Source: Methanomassiliicoccaceae archaeon (GTDB taxonomy: Archaea > Thermoplasmatota > Thermoplasmata > Methanomassiliicoccales > Methanomethylophilaceae). Taken from it: a stretch of 54,514 nt of DNA. The translations under genes were made by a program, and so were the position numbers. The first letter of the stretch is position 1. The number at the start of each line of letters is the position of its first letter. The stretch lies in assembly GCA_003557905.1 (NCBI GenBank), contig PWNH01000005.1:1-54514 (forward strand). The letters are read 5' to 3'. Below are positions 1 to 8,856 of the stretch, in pieces. The notes under the pieces are model-generated. The model did no database searches, was not told the DNA's origin, and was given only the letters and a program-made list of their open reading frames with translations.

Positions 1-16
1 AGAACGGGGTTGAACC

Positions 17-2317
17 ATGAAAAGGATCGCTGAAATTGGGGAGTTGGGAGTAGACGACATACCGTATGTCGGCGGGAAAGGAGCGAATTTGGGAGAGCTG
101 GACTCAGCTGGTTTCCCGGTACCTCCCGCCTTCGTGCTGACCACAGTCGCCTATGACTACTACATGGAGGGAACGGGCCTCCTCGACCGGATATATGAGG
201 TGCTAGGTACCATCGACAAGGGATCGGACCAGACCCTCGCCGACGCCTCTGTGAAGATCAGAGCCCTGTTCGAGGAATACGATATCCCTCAGGACCTCAA
301 GGATGAGGTGCTGAAGTCATTCCGGGGGATGTTCAAGAAGGGTGAGAGGGGTTTTGTCGCGGTAAGGTCCAGTGCCACCGCCGAGGACCTTCCTGAGGCC
401 AGCTTCGCCGGTCAGCAGGACACCTATCTGAACGTTTTCGACGAGGATGACCTCATCGACAAGGTAAGGAAATGCTGGAGCTCCCTATTCACCGCCCGGG
501 CAATCTCCTACCGTGAGAAGCAGGGCTTTGAACACTCCGATGTCAAGTTGGCAGTCGTAGTGCAGAAGATGGTGAACTCCGAGGTCTCAGGTATAATGTT
601 CACCGTTGACCCAGGGTCGGAAGGCACACACATTCTATTGGAAGCGGGTTACGGCCTCGGAGAGGCCATAGTCGGCGGTGAGGTCACCCCTGACACCTAT
701 ACCGTGGACAGAATGCACAAAAAAATCCTGAAGAAACGCATATCCAAACAGACATGGATGTACACTAAGGGCCCCGAGGGCAACACCGTGAAGATCGATG
801 TTGCACCCGATATGGCCGAAGTGCAGAAACTAAATGACTCTTTGATAATCGATCTTGCTGAATACGGTAAGCAGATAGAGATCCACTACGACAAACCCAT
901 GGATGTGGAATGGTGCCTGGAAAACGGTAACCTCTACATCGTTCAGGCCCGGCCGATCACAACTCTGGGCAACGGAGTGAAACAGGAAGGCGCTAGCATG
1001 GATGGAGCCAATATTCTAACCACCGGCCTCGGAGCGAGCCCCGGCGTCGCCGCCGGAAAGGTGAAGCTGTTCGAGGAGAGCATGAGTCTGGATGAGGTCA
1101 AGGACGGGGACATACTGGTCACCTCCATGACAATGCCTGATATGGTCCCTGCCATGAGCAGGGCAGGCGCAATCGTCACCGACGAGGGTGGGATGACCTG
1201 TCACGCTGCCATCGTATCCAGAGAGTTGGGCACCCCCTGTGTGGTCGGTACCGGCAATGCGACGAAGGTTCTCGAGGACGGCATGATGATAACTGTCGAC
1301 GGCATGACCGGAACGGTGTATGAGGGCGATGTCGCTAAGAAGAAGGATGCTTCCGCCGCGGCGACTGTGACCTTCGCCCCTACCGCCCCCGTCACCGGAA
1401 CCAAGGTCATGGTGAACCTCGCGATACCGCAGAAGGCCGAGGAGGTCTCCGAGCTGCCGGTCGATGGTGTCGGACTGATGAGGATCGAGTTCCTCTTCAC
1501 GGGATACATCGGCGAACACCCGATGGCAATGGTCAAGGAGGGTCGTGCCGCGGAGGTCGAGGACCGTCTGGCCGAGGGCATAGCCAAGGTGTGCCGTGCC
1601 TTCTATCCCCGCCCGGTCATACTGAGGACCTCTGACTTCAAGACCAACGAGTACCGTGACATGAAGGGCGGTGCGGAGTTCGAGCCGGTGGAGGCCAATC
1701 CGATGATAGGATGGAGAGGTTGCTCCCGCTATGCATCGGACAACTACAGGGCCGCGTTCATGTGCGAGCTCCGGGCCATCAAGAAGGTCCGTGACAAGAT
1801 GGGGCTGCGCAACCTGTGGGTCATGTTGCCCTTCGTGCGAAACACCGAGGAGCTGGACCACATCGCCGAGATGTTCGAGGATGTCGGTCTGCGCCGCAGC
1901 AGGGACTTCAAGCTCTACCTCATGGCGGAGTTGCCGGTCAATATCTTCATGGCCGAGGAGTTCTGCGAGTACTGCGATGGGTTCTCGATCGGATCCAACG
2001 ACCTGACACAGCTCATCATGGGAGCCGACCGTGACTCCGACATATTGGGTCGCATGGGTTACTTCGATGAGCGCAGCGAGGGGATCAAACGTGCTATCGC
2101 CCACTTGATCAAGGTTGCCCACTCCAAGGGCAAGCCTGTCGGGATATGTGGACAAGGTCCCTCAGTCTACCCGGAGTTCACTGAATTCCTGGTGCGCGAG
2201 GGTATAGACAGTATATCCCTGAACCCCGACACGGTCCTGAAGACCAAGAACATGATCGCCTCTGTGGAGCAGAAGGTGATCCTCGAGGGTCTCAGGGCAC
2301 TAAGGGACCGTTCCTGA
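17..2317 (+). CDS. ppsA: Phosphoenolpyruvate synthase
   Basis: Makes phosphoenolpyruvate from pyruvate, ATP and water, releasing AMP and phosphate; in a methanogen this is the entry from acetyl-CoA-derived pyruvate to gluconeogenesis. The 766 residues show the usual order: N-terminal ATP/pyruvate-binding domain (VGGKGANLGEL near residue 20, AVRSSATAEDLPEASFAGQQ near 115), the swivelling phosphohistidine domain with GGMTCHAAIVSRELG (His396 is the phosphorylated residue) and the C-terminal PEP-binding TIM barrel with GSNDLTQ and GICGQGPS (Cys711 is the expected catalytic cysteine). Length fits bacterial and archaeal PpsA. The ATG follows a G-rich stretch. It converges on the CBS-ParB gene with a 26-nt gap. 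PycA and PycB, later in the window, use the same pyruvate pool. Confidence 0.97.
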   Translation: MKRIAEIGELGVDDIPYVGGKGANLGELDSAGFPVPPAFVLTTVAYDYYMEGTGLLDRIYEVLGTIDKGSDQTLADASVKIRALFEEYDIPQDLKDEVLKSFRGMFKKGERGFVAVRSSATAEDLPEASFAGQQDTYLNVFDEDDLIDKVRKCWSSLFTARAISYREKQGFEHSDVKLAVVVQKMVNSEVSGIMFTVDPGSEGTHILLEAGYGLGEAIVGGEVTPDTYTVDRMHKKILKKRISKQTWMYTKGPEGNTVKIDVAPDMAEVQKLNDSLIIDLAEYGKQIEIHYDKPMDVEWCLENGNLYIVQARPITTLGNGVKQEGASMDGANILTTGLGASPGVAAGKVKLFEESMSLDEVKDGDILVTSMTMPDMVPAMSRAGAIVTDEGGMTCHAAIVSRELGTPCVVGTGNATKVLEDGMMITVDGMTGTVYEGDVAKKKDASAAATVTFAPTAPVTGTKVMVNLAIPQKAEEVSELPVDGVGLMRIEFLFTGYIGEHPMAMVKEGRAAEVEDRLAEGIAKVCRAFYPRPVILRTSDFKTNEYRDMKGGAEFEPVEANPMIGWRGCSRYASDNYRAAFMCELRAIKKVRDKMGLRNLWVMLPFVRNTEELDHIAEMFEDVGLRRSRDFKLYLMAELPVNIFMAEEFCEYCDGFSIGSNDLTQLIMGADRDSDILGRMGYFDERSEGIKRAIAHLIKVAHSKGKPVGICGQGPSVYPEFTEFLVREGIDSISLNPDTVLKTKNMIASVEQKVILEGLRALRDRS

Positions 2318-2343
2318 ACGGCCTGAAAAACCCCTTTCCTTTA

Positions 2344-3174
2344 TTATTTCTCTTTTTCTATAGGCTCCAGCTTCTCATCGTCCTTGCCTAGCAGACGCGT
2401 GGTGATCTCCACGAAGGGATGCTTCGAACCTTCGATTATCGTGACATCGTCAAGAGTGCGTATGCCCCACTGTTCAGCCGTCTTCTCCATTCCCAGCTGT
2501 ACATCGTATGTGTCCGGCTCCAGTATAATGGCGTTGAAATCCAACACACCCATCTTCCGGGCCGCCAGGGCGCGATGATGGCCATCGACGAGGAGCAGAT
2601 GGGTTCTTCTCTTTATGACTATCAAAGGCTCAACAAGGCCACGGTTGATATCGTGCTGACGGCCTATGAGTTCATCCCGGAACACCTCTTTCTGCGTGGG
2701 CCTGAGGTCTGCGATGTTGACCTTGTCATCGTACATCGTCACATGGAGCCCGTGTTGTTTCTCCAAGAAGGTCTTGAGCATGCGTACCTTGTTGGGTTTC
2801 GTCCTCTCTATGTGGGAACGCACGATGTCCACATTGGATATTATACCCACAAGTTTCATCTTCTCGTCCACGATGGGCAGGTTGCGAATGCTGTAACGGA
2901 AAATAACCCGTGTGGCATCATCCAATGACATGTTTGGATTGGCGCTGATGGTGCCCATCCGCATGATCTCGCGTATCTTCGCTTTGGGACGATGGGTGTT
3001 GCGCAGAAGCTCCTTGGCGGTTATGAAGCCCAGAAGATAGCCTCTCTCAGTGACAGGGAGTCCGGCATACGGTGTGTTGATGAGTATCTTACTACAATCA
3101 TACACGGTGAGGGCGGGGTCCACGGAGACAACGTCCTTGACCATGTAGTCCGCTACAGTGGGCTTCTTCTTCAT
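2344..3174 (-). CDS. CBS-domain pair fused to a ParB-like domain
   Basis: Soluble protein of about 276 aa. Residues about 5-125 form two CBS repeats (TVADYMVKDVVSVDP, then KIREIMRMGTISANP), a module that usually senses adenosyl nucleotides. Residues about 150-260 resemble a ParB/sulfiredoxin-type domain, with the signature LLLVDGHHRALAARKMG. This CBS-ParB combination is known in archaea as an uncharacterised putative regulator; the ParB-like part may bind nucleotide rather than cut DNA. A TTG lies four codons upstream (3186), but the ATG at 3174 has the purine-rich GAGGTTGAGG directly in front and is preferred. The gene faces the tRNA-Asp gene and has no evident operon partner. Molecular function unknown. 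Confidence 0.85.
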   Translation of the reverse strand: MKKKPTVADYMVKDVVSVDPALTVYDCSKILINTPYAGLPVTERGYLLGFITAKELLRNTHRPKAKIREIMRMGTISANPNMSLDDATRVIFRYSIRNLPIVDEKMKLVGIISNVDIVRSHIERTKPNKVRMLKTFLEKQHGLHVTMYDDKVNIADLRPTQKEVFRDELIGRQHDINRGLVEPLIVIKRRTHLLLVDGHHRALAARKMGVLDFNAIILEPDTYDVQLGMEKTAEQWGIRTLDDVTIIEGSKHPFVEITTRLLGKDDEKLEPIEKEK

Positions 3175-3293
3175 CCTCAACCTCAATCTAGCTATTTGCG
3201 GGCCCGCTGATAAATGCTTTCACCATATGGCCTGGCCCACAGGGTTTGGAGACCTTAATTCTTATATACCTGTTCAGTATTCACAAATTACCC

Positions 3294-3369
3294 GCCCCGG
3301 TAGTGTAGTGGCCTATCATGTGAGCCTGTCGAGCTTTCGACTCGGGTTCAAATCCCGGCCGGGGCGCCA
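3294..3369 (+). tRNA. tRNA-Asp (anticodon GTC), CCA encoded
   Basis: A full cloverleaf can be drawn. The acceptor stem is GCCCCGG (3294-3300) with CCGGGGC (3359-3365), then discriminator G3366 and encoded CCA. The D-arm starts at 3303. The anticodon loop is CTGTCGA, with GTC at 3328-3330. The T-arm TCGGG/CCCGG encloses TTCAAAT. The closing pair of the anticodon stem (3321/3337) is a U-U mismatch. A TATA-like CTTATATACC lies about 30 nt upstream of the gene. Confidence 0.95.
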
Positions 3370-3438
3370 CTTTCCATATTGATTGTTTTCTTGTTCATTG
3401 AATGTCTTTTTATTTGAAATCCTCATACTTCAATAACC

Positions 3439-4890
3439 ATGAGTCGTAATGTCACGGACCGGAGTATAAGTATTGATCCGGGTAAACTTAAAGCGAAAGT
3501 GACCGACCTCATACATCGTGAAGCAGGTCGCCTTATCTTCATAACGGACGCGGATGGCATTGTGACATCTTACGGTGATGGCGGTTTCGACGAAGTGCCC
3601 ATCGATGCAGATGACTGTTTAGGTCGAAGGGTAGATGACGTCATCGAACGGGTGAGAACGAAAGAGGACGATGTGACGTCCATAGAGGACAGGATATTCT
3701 TCGGTACTTTAAAAGGCGAGATATTCAAATTCAAATCCTCTCCCATTTCTACCAAGGATGGCCCTGGAACCGCTTATTTCATCATACTCAAAAAAGTTGA
3801 GGATATGGCTCAGGATTATATTGACAAGGCTGAGGAATCCAAGATTCTTTTTGAGAATTCCCCTCTGGCCATGGCCCTTGTCGATCCCAAGATGCGTGCC
3901 AATACAGTGAATGATGCGGCCAGGGACCTATTGCACATCAAGGTCGATGCAGACCTTGAGAATGGAAAGTGCGGAGAACTTATCGGTTGCTACAATTCCA
4001 CATACGGTAAAGGATGCGGAACCAATCGACCTTGCAAGGACTGCGTCATCAGGAACACTGTTAACGCGACATTCAGAGACCGCCTTCCACGAGACAAGGT
4101 GGAGGGTGACTTCATGATTGAGCGAAATGGGTTCGTGGAATTACGGCGTATACAGGTCTGGACGCGGCTAGTCGGTAATCAAACAAAGGTGCTCCTGGCT
4201 TTGAACGACATCACTGATGTTATAACGGTGGAGCGTTCCTTGTTGGAAGCAAATAAGAAATTGAACCTAATGTCATCGATAACGCGTCATGACAACTTGA
4301 ACTCCCTCACCACATTGTCCCTGCTGGTTGAGCTTGCTTCGGACGTCGAAGGGCTTGATGAGACCGCCCAAGGATATCTACGCAGGATGCAGGGCGTCGT
4401 TAGGGATCTTGGGCAACAGATCAATTTCACCAAGGCCTACCAGGACCTGGGCACACAGGAACCACAATGGCATCTGTTGACCAGAGTCATAAGTGATTCC
4501 GTTCCCGAAGATATGTCATTGAAAATGATACTGGATGAAAGTTTGGATAATATGGAGATACTCGCCGACCCCATGTTGCCAAGGGTCTTCCACAATCTCA
4601 TAGAGAATGTCATACGTCACGGTGAGAACGCCACCACCTTAAAGGTATCCGCAGAAAATGGAGAGGGGGACGTCAAAATCCTGATCCGGGACAACGGCAT
4701 AGGGGTTGCAGACTGCGACAAGGTTTCCATCTTCAACCGAGGATTCGGGAAGAACAGCGGTCTGGGACTCTTCCTATCGAAGGAGATTTTGTCCATTACC
4801 GACCTGGGGCTCTCAGAGGTCGGCGAATACGGCAAGGGTGCATGCTTCCGGATCGATGTGCCTTTGACCAGCCACCGAAGTGTGGGATGA
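3439..4890 (+). CDS. Soluble PAS sensor histidine kinase with Cys-rich PAS
   Basis: A cytosolic two-component-type kinase of 483 aa without membrane segments. Residues about 15-120 look like a first PAS-like domain (FITDADGIVTSYGDG). Residues about 125-270 form a second PAS domain carrying the cysteine cluster CGELIGC, then GKGC, RPC and KDC. Residues about 285-350 form the helical dimerisation region with ITRHDNLN, the archaeal-style H-box. Residues about 375-480 form the HATPase domain: N-box NLIENVIRHG, DNGIGV and GLGLFLSKEI. No receiver gene is adjacent, so its partner is unknown. A TATA-like TTTTTATTT about 25 nt before the ATG, with no Shine-Dalgarno, suggests a leaderless transcript. 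The cysteine cluster could sense redox state or a metal; that is inference. Confidence 0.88.
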   Translation: MSRNVTDRSISIDPGKLKAKVTDLIHREAGRLIFITDADGIVTSYGDGGFDEVPIDADDCLGRRVDDVIERVRTKEDDVTSIEDRIFFGTLKGEIFKFKSSPISTKDGPGTAYFIILKKVEDMAQDYIDKAEESKILFENSPLAMALVDPKMRANTVNDAARDLLHIKVDADLENGKCGELIGCYNSTYGKGCGTNRPCKDCVIRNTVNATFRDRLPRDKVEGDFMIERNGFVELRRIQVWTRLVGNQTKVLLALNDITDVITVERSLLEANKKLNLMSSITRHDNLNSLTTLSLLVELASDVEGLDETAQGYLRRMQGVVRDLGQQINFTKAYQDLGTQEPQWHLLTRVISDSVPEDMSLKMILDESLDNMEILADPMLPRVFHNLIENVIRHGENATTLKVSAENGEGDVKILIRDNGIGVADCDKVSIFNRGFGKNSGLGLFLSKEILSITDLGLSEVGEYGKGACFRIDVPLTSHRSVG

Positions 4891-5673
4891 TCATCTGCAA
4901 GGACGGATGACACTGACCACGTGTCTACCGATACGTTCGTCATAATCCAAGTGGGCCTCGATGTTGAACACCTTACGCATGTTCTCCTCGGTCAGAACGT
5001 CCTCGACCTTCCCGGCGGCCTCGATGGCGTGGTCATGAATCAGAATCATCTTGTCGCAGTACCTGGCCACGAGCGAAAGGTCGTGGGACACGATGATGAC
5101 CGTCAGACCCTGTTCCCGGGAAAGACCGTGCACCAGGTACAACACCTCCAATTGATGATTGACATCAAGATGGAGTGTGGGTTCGTCCATCAGTATTATG
5201 CGGGGGACTTGCGCCAAGGCTCGGGCTATGATGGCCCTCTGTCGTTCACCACCGCTGACTTGGTTGATCGGACGATCCGCTAGATGGTCGACCTTTGTCC
5301 TCTGCATCGCATTCCAAACGATGCGGAGATCGTCATCACTCTCCATCTGGAACCTATCGAGTGATGGCATCCTGCCCATCAATACGATGTCGGCAACGGT
5401 GAATGCAAAGTTAATCTCGCTACCCTGGGGCACCACTGCCATACTCTGGGCAATTTCTCTCTTGGTTATCTTTGCTATATCCATGTCCTCGACCATGATC
5501 GAACCGGTCTTGGGTGAGAGATTACGGTTCATTATCTTCAAAAGAGTGGTCTTTCCCGAGCCGTTCGGACCGAGAATTCCTAGGACCTCGCCTTTCCTTA
5601 CGCGGAACCTTACAGAATCCAACACCGGTTTTCCGGCATAATCGAAAGAGACGTCATCTATCTCCATGATCAT
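4891..5673 (-). CDS. ABC importer ATPase, cobalamin/iron-chelate (BtuD/FecE) type
   Basis: ATP-hydrolysing subunit, about 260 aa, of a type II ABC importer on the cytoplasmic face. Visible motifs are Walker A GPNGSGKTT, Q-loop VVPQGSEINFAF, signature VSGGERQRA, Walker B IILMDEPT and the switch histidine in IIVSHD. The frame is open further upstream, but the ATG at 5673 shares its A with the TAA stop of the permease gene and has GGAGGTG 8 nt before it, so this start is chosen. It forms a unit with the FecCD permease just upstream and the binding protein before that. Corrinoid enzymes dominate the far end of the window, so cobamide uptake is plausible, but the sequence does not separate this from iron-siderophore or heme uptake. 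Confidence 0.92.
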   Translation of the reverse strand: MIMEIDDVSFDYAGKPVLDSVRFRVRKGEVLGILGPNGSGKTTLLKIMNRNLSPKTGSIMVEDMDIAKITKREIAQSMAVVPQGSEINFAFTVADIVLMGRMPSLDRFQMESDDDLRIVWNAMQRTKVDHLADRPINQVSGGERQRAIIARALAQVPRIILMDEPTLHLDVNHQLEVLYLVHGLSREQGLTVIIVSHDLSLVARYCDKMILIHDHAIEAAGKVEDVLTEENMRKVFNIEAHLDYDERIGRHVVSVIRPCR

Positions 5674-6722
5674 TACCAACCCACCTCCTTCCTCCTCCTT
5701 CGGAGGAGATACACGAAGTAAGGTGCCCCTATCAAGGCGGTTATTATCCCGATAGGCAGTACCTGAGGAGCTAGAACCCATCTTGCCAGGACGTCAGCTA
5801 GGATTAGGAATATGGCTCCAGCGAAGATCGATGTCGGTACGAGTATTCGGTGATCGGGACCGACGATGAGCCTCATTACATGCGGTATGACCAAACCCAC
5901 GAAACCGATGATTCCCACGAATGCCACTGCTGCGGCGGTAGCCATGGCACAGGCCACAAGAAGATGGATCCGGACCTTAGCAACCTCGATGCCAAGGTTC
6001 TGAGCATGATTGTCACCTAACATCATAGCGTTTAGGTCTCGCGAATAATACATCACGATGGTCGCACCGATTAGTACCATCGGGATAACGATGTAGATGT
6101 TCTCCCATCCGAATTGTGTTAAATCCCCCATCATCCAGAAAACAATTCCTTGGAGCTCTTCACCAGCCAAGTAGGTCATTAGGTTGACGAGAGCTGAAAA
6201 GAATGCACCTACCGCGATACCTGCTAGGAGTAGAGTCTCAACCGGGACACGGCCTCCCACACGGGCGATGTTATAGACTATGAAGAGAGTCAATAGGCAG
6301 AATGCGAAAGCCATTGACGGTATCGCCAGATATCCGGGTAGCAGTGTTATCCCGAAGACCATCGCCAGAGCCGCACCGAAAGCTGCCCCGGATGAAAGGC
6401 CCAAGATGAATGGGGAGGCCATGGGATTACGGAAAAGGCCCTGCATCGCCACACCAGAAACCGCAAGCCCGGCACCGACGAACATCGCCATCACGACACG
6501 TGGGAATCGGAGTTGCCAGACCACCCTGTTCTCGATGTCCGTTCCTCCTCCGAAGAGGATGTCCAACAAACCCATGAAAGATATGTCCAAAGCCCCGCGG
6601 GACAACGACAGCATCATGGCTAAGAAAAGGAGTACACACAGACCTGTAAGTGTTATGGTCCATTTCACGGACCTTTTTCGGAAAAGCTCGACCCCTTTCT
6701 CGATTCCCACTGGATCGATCAT
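5673..6722 (-). CDS. FecCD/BtuC-type ABC permease
   Basis: Integral membrane subunit of 349 aa with about ten hydrophobic segments. The first is preceded by a basic N-terminus (FRKRSVKW). Family marks include FRNPMASPFILGLSSGAAFGA near residue 95 and the coupling-region stretch FVGLVIPHVMRLIVGPDHR near 270, typical of BtuC and FecCD. The ATG has GGTGA 4 nt upstream. Its stop overlaps the ATPase start by one base, which implies translational coupling. It lies about 40 nt downstream of the substrate-binding protein, in a three-gene import operon. The substrate, cobamide or ferric chelate, cannot be settled from sequence. Confidence 0.93.
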   Translation of the reverse strand: MIDPVGIEKGVELFRKRSVKWTITLTGLCVLLFLAMMLSLSRGALDISFMGLLDILFGGGTDIENRVVWQLRFPRVVMAMFVGAGLAVSGVAMQGLFRNPMASPFILGLSSGAAFGAALAMVFGITLLPGYLAIPSMAFAFCLLTLFIVYNIARVGGRVPVETLLLAGIAVGAFFSALVNLMTYLAGEELQGIVFWMMGDLTQFGWENIYIVIPMVLIGATIVMYYSRDLNAMMLGDNHAQNLGIEVAKVRIHLLVACAMATAAAVAFVGIIGFVGLVIPHVMRLIVGPDHRILVPTSIFAGAIFLILADVLARWVLAPQVLPIGIITALIGAPYFVYLLRRRRKEVGW

Positions 6723-6763
6723 CTTTCACCCGTGATGCTCTAAAAGATAAAAAGGTAAGGGGT

Positions 6764-7957
6764 TTACTTCGATGGCCAATCGAAGTCTATTCCGGGATGT
6801 AGAGTCTCCGCCATCTCAATCATACCCTTGGCCAAGCTGGGACTGTAGTTCAGGTAAGTGGCGGTGAAACGATGTATGTTCACATCACCAGGCACACCGA
6901 AGTCAGCCCTGTACTGTTCGCTTGACTTAGGATGGGCGCTCTCCAGGATTATGATGGTCGGCTGGAGGGCTATCGGACTCTCGACATCAGCGAAATAGGT
7001 GCTTCCTGCACTCGCATTCTGAGCGACGTTCTTTCCTCCAGCAGTGGTGATCAGCTCATGCATCAGAGAACCGTTGTTGACGGTACGGAGATTCCTGAGT
7101 TCGGCATATACCTTCGGCTTATCATCATCCGCTATCGACGCCGTCTTGGCAATGGCCTCGGCCTTGACATCAGTCATGTAAGTCTGGAGCTGGTCAGCGG
7201 CGGCGGTCTCATTCAATAGTATACCGAACCGACCCACCAGGTCCACCACTGCGTCATAAGATGATGGATAATAGGCCACCACCTTGATGTTGAACCCTTC
7301 AAGATGAGATATCAGCTGGGGATATGCGCCCCATGTGTAACGGTGTATGATGACCAGATCAGGATTCAAACCGGCGATGAACTCGCTGTCCCAGGAAGAG
7401 GACAGTGCTCCTAGGTTGTGGATGTCGTTGAGTGAGGAGTAATTGTTGGGGTCTTCGTCCTTGAGACCGATGCTGTAACTGTCTGAAGCTATAAGCTTCT
7501 CACCGCTATCAAGCTCGAAAAGCATCTCGGTGAATGCCTTTCCCAGGGAAACTATGGTCTGAGGATAGTCAAAGAACCCCACTTCCTTGCCACGGTCATC
7601 CGTGACCATATAGAGGAACACGTTGAGGCTGCCGCGCTTCAAATGATCGTTGATAGTGACCTTAACCTCGAACCGACCGACCTCATTCATGGGACCTATA
7701 CCGGACATGGATGCCTGTCCGTTGTTGAAGGTCAGGGTGTCCTCGTAGACCACTCCAGCCACCTCGATCCTGACCTCATGGTCCCCGTTGAGTCTTTCTT
7801 GGGAGAAAACCGCGTTGTTGAACGTTATGGTAGTGGACTCTCCAACGGAGATGTCACCAACTGTCATATCGTACCCTTCGGTGCCTTTTACTATTATAAG
7901 CGCACCGGCGGATACTATGATGACCACGCATATCAATGCCAATATCTTCTGCATCAT
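6764..7957 (-). CDS. ABC substrate-binding protein (BtuF/FepB family) with extra N-terminal domain
   Basis: Membrane-anchored extracytoplasmic receptor of the import operon, about 397 aa. A hydrophobic anchor (KILALICVVIIVSAGALIIV) at the N-terminus is followed by about 110 residues that look like a beta-rich, Ig-like domain. The cobalamin/iron periplasmic-binding fold then runs from about residue 135 (PQTIVSLGKAFTEMLFEL) to the end, with LNPDLVIIHRYTWG and DVESPIALQPTIIILES. A GTG at 7990 opens the frame earlier. However, the TATA-like box at 8001-8010 would place transcription start near 7978, downstream of that GTG, so the ATG at 7957 is chosen. The N-terminal domain is unusual for BtuF and may be a spacer or a cell-envelope contact. 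Confidence 0.9.
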   Translation of the reverse strand: MMQKILALICVVIIVSAGALIIVKGTEGYDMTVGDISVGESTTITFNNAVFSQERLNGDHEVRIEVAGVVYEDTLTFNNGQASMSGIGPMNEVGRFEVKVTINDHLKRGSLNVFLYMVTDDRGKEVGFFDYPQTIVSLGKAFTEMLFELDSGEKLIASDSYSIGLKDEDPNNYSSLNDIHNLGALSSSWDSEFIAGLNPDLVIIHRYTWGAYPQLISHLEGFNIKVVAYYPSSYDAVVDLVGRFGILLNETAAADQLQTYMTDVKAEAIAKTASIADDDKPKVYAELRNLRTVNNGSLMHELITTAGGKNVAQNASAGSTYFADVESPIALQPTIIILESAHPKSSEQYRADFGVPGDVNIHRFTATYLNYSPSLAKGMIEMAETLHPGIDFDWPSK

Positions 7958-8088
7958 ACTGATTCCTGCCTTGGATGGTTCCGCAATCACAGGTAAGGCA
8001 TAAAAATATTTACATTGGTGTTACTAATAAAACGATATTGCGGATAGCATAGAAAGTTTAATTTATTGTGTCATGTTGAGTTACAATC
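7958..8088. promoter_or_regulatory. Divergent promoters for the ABC binding protein and panD
   Basis: On the minus strand a TATA-like AATATTTTTA (8001-8010) points at the binding-protein gene. On the plus strand TTTAATTTA (8057-8065) lies about 25 nt before the panD ATG. panD has no Shine-Dalgarno, so its transcript is probably leaderless. The binding-protein ATG also has only a weak purine stretch in front. Confidence 0.6.
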
Positions 8089-8427
8089 ATGAGATGGATG
8101 CTCCGCGGTAAGATTCATAGGGCCAAGGTCAGAGAGACACGGCTCCATTACGTCGGCAGTATCACCATCGACTCCGAACTGATGAAGGCCGCTGACATCT
8201 GGCCGGGAGAGAAGGTCCATGTGGTCAACATCAACAACGGTGCCCGCTTCGAGACTTACACCATAGAGGGGGAGGCGGGTAGCGGTGTGGTGGCCATAAA
8301 CGGTGCGGCGGCAAGGCTCTGCGAGCCTGATGACTTGGTCATCATCCTCGGCTATGAGCTGACGGACCAACCCATAGAGGCCAAGATCGTGGTCGTTGAC
8401 GACGATAACCGCCCCATCGGCCTTTGA
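8089..8427 (+). CDS. panD: Aspartate 1-decarboxylase, pyruvoyl type
   Basis: Converts L-aspartate to beta-alanine, for pantothenate and coenzyme A. The 112-aa proenzyme has the family's conserved N-terminal half: LRGKIHRAKV with the Lys, then YVGSITID, where self-cleavage between Gly23 and Ser24 creates the pyruvoyl group. NGAAARLCEPDD near residue 70 matches the family's GAAA region. Length fits bacterial PanD (about 115-130 aa). Many archaea instead make beta-alanine with a PLP decarboxylase (MfnA-type), so a bacterial-type PanD suggests ancient transfer; that is inference. It is followed after 9 nt by rnhA on the same strand. Confidence 0.93.
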   Translation: MRWMLRGKIHRAKVRETRLHYVGSITIDSELMKAADIWPGEKVHVVNINNGARFETYTIEGEAGSGVVAINGAAARLCEPDDLVIILGYELTDQPIEAKIVVVDDDNRPIGL

Positions 8428-8436
8428 GGCGATCGG

Positions 8437-8856
8437 ATGAAGATGATCTTCTATTCAGACGGTGGCGCCCGCGGTAACCCCGGCCCAGCCGCTTATGCCG
8501 TAATCGCCTGCAAGGAGGACGGTTTCATTCTCTACGAGAAGGCGGAGGCCATCGGCATCGCCACCAACAACGAGGCCGAGTACCGCGGACTGATCGCAGG
8601 TATAAACATGGCCGTCTCCTACGGAGCTTATGAAGCGGAGTTCGTCACGGACTCCGAACTGGTGGTTAAGCAGATGGCGGGAGTTTACCGTGTCAAAGCT
8701 GCGAACCTCAAGGAACTGCGGGACGATGCCATGGCCCTTGCCGGCGACATCAAGAAGGTCAGCTTCCGGCATGTGAAGCGTGAGGATCCGATGATCGTCC
8801 GTGCCGACGCGCTGCTCAACGCCGTTCTCGATGGGAAATCAATCCATCAGGTGTGA
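8437..8856 (+). CDS. rnhA: Ribonuclease HI
   Basis: Cuts the RNA strand of RNA-DNA hybrids. The 139-aa protein is a short type 1 RNase H of the archaeal/Gram-positive kind. The acidic active site is visible as Asp8 (YSDGGARGNPGPA), Glu48 (NNEAEYRGL), Asp72 (VTDSELVVKQ) and Asp124 (RADALLN). It lacks the basic protrusion of the E. coli enzyme and any N-terminal hybrid-binding domain. The gene sits 9 nt after panD and its last 18 nt overlap the 3' end of hisS on the other strand. Confidence 0.95.
   Translation: MKMIFYSDGGARGNPGPAAYAVIACKEDGFILYEKAEAIGIATNNEAEYRGLIAGINMAVSYGAYEAEFVTDSELVVKQMAGVYRVKAANLKELRDDAMALAGDIKKVSFRHVKREDPMIVRADALLNAVLDGKSIHQV

Noticed and set aside
1016-2155. Open frame of about 380 codons antisense to ppsA
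   Set aside because: Shadow of the PpsA coding frame; composition is His/Asp/Leu-rich and shows no motif.
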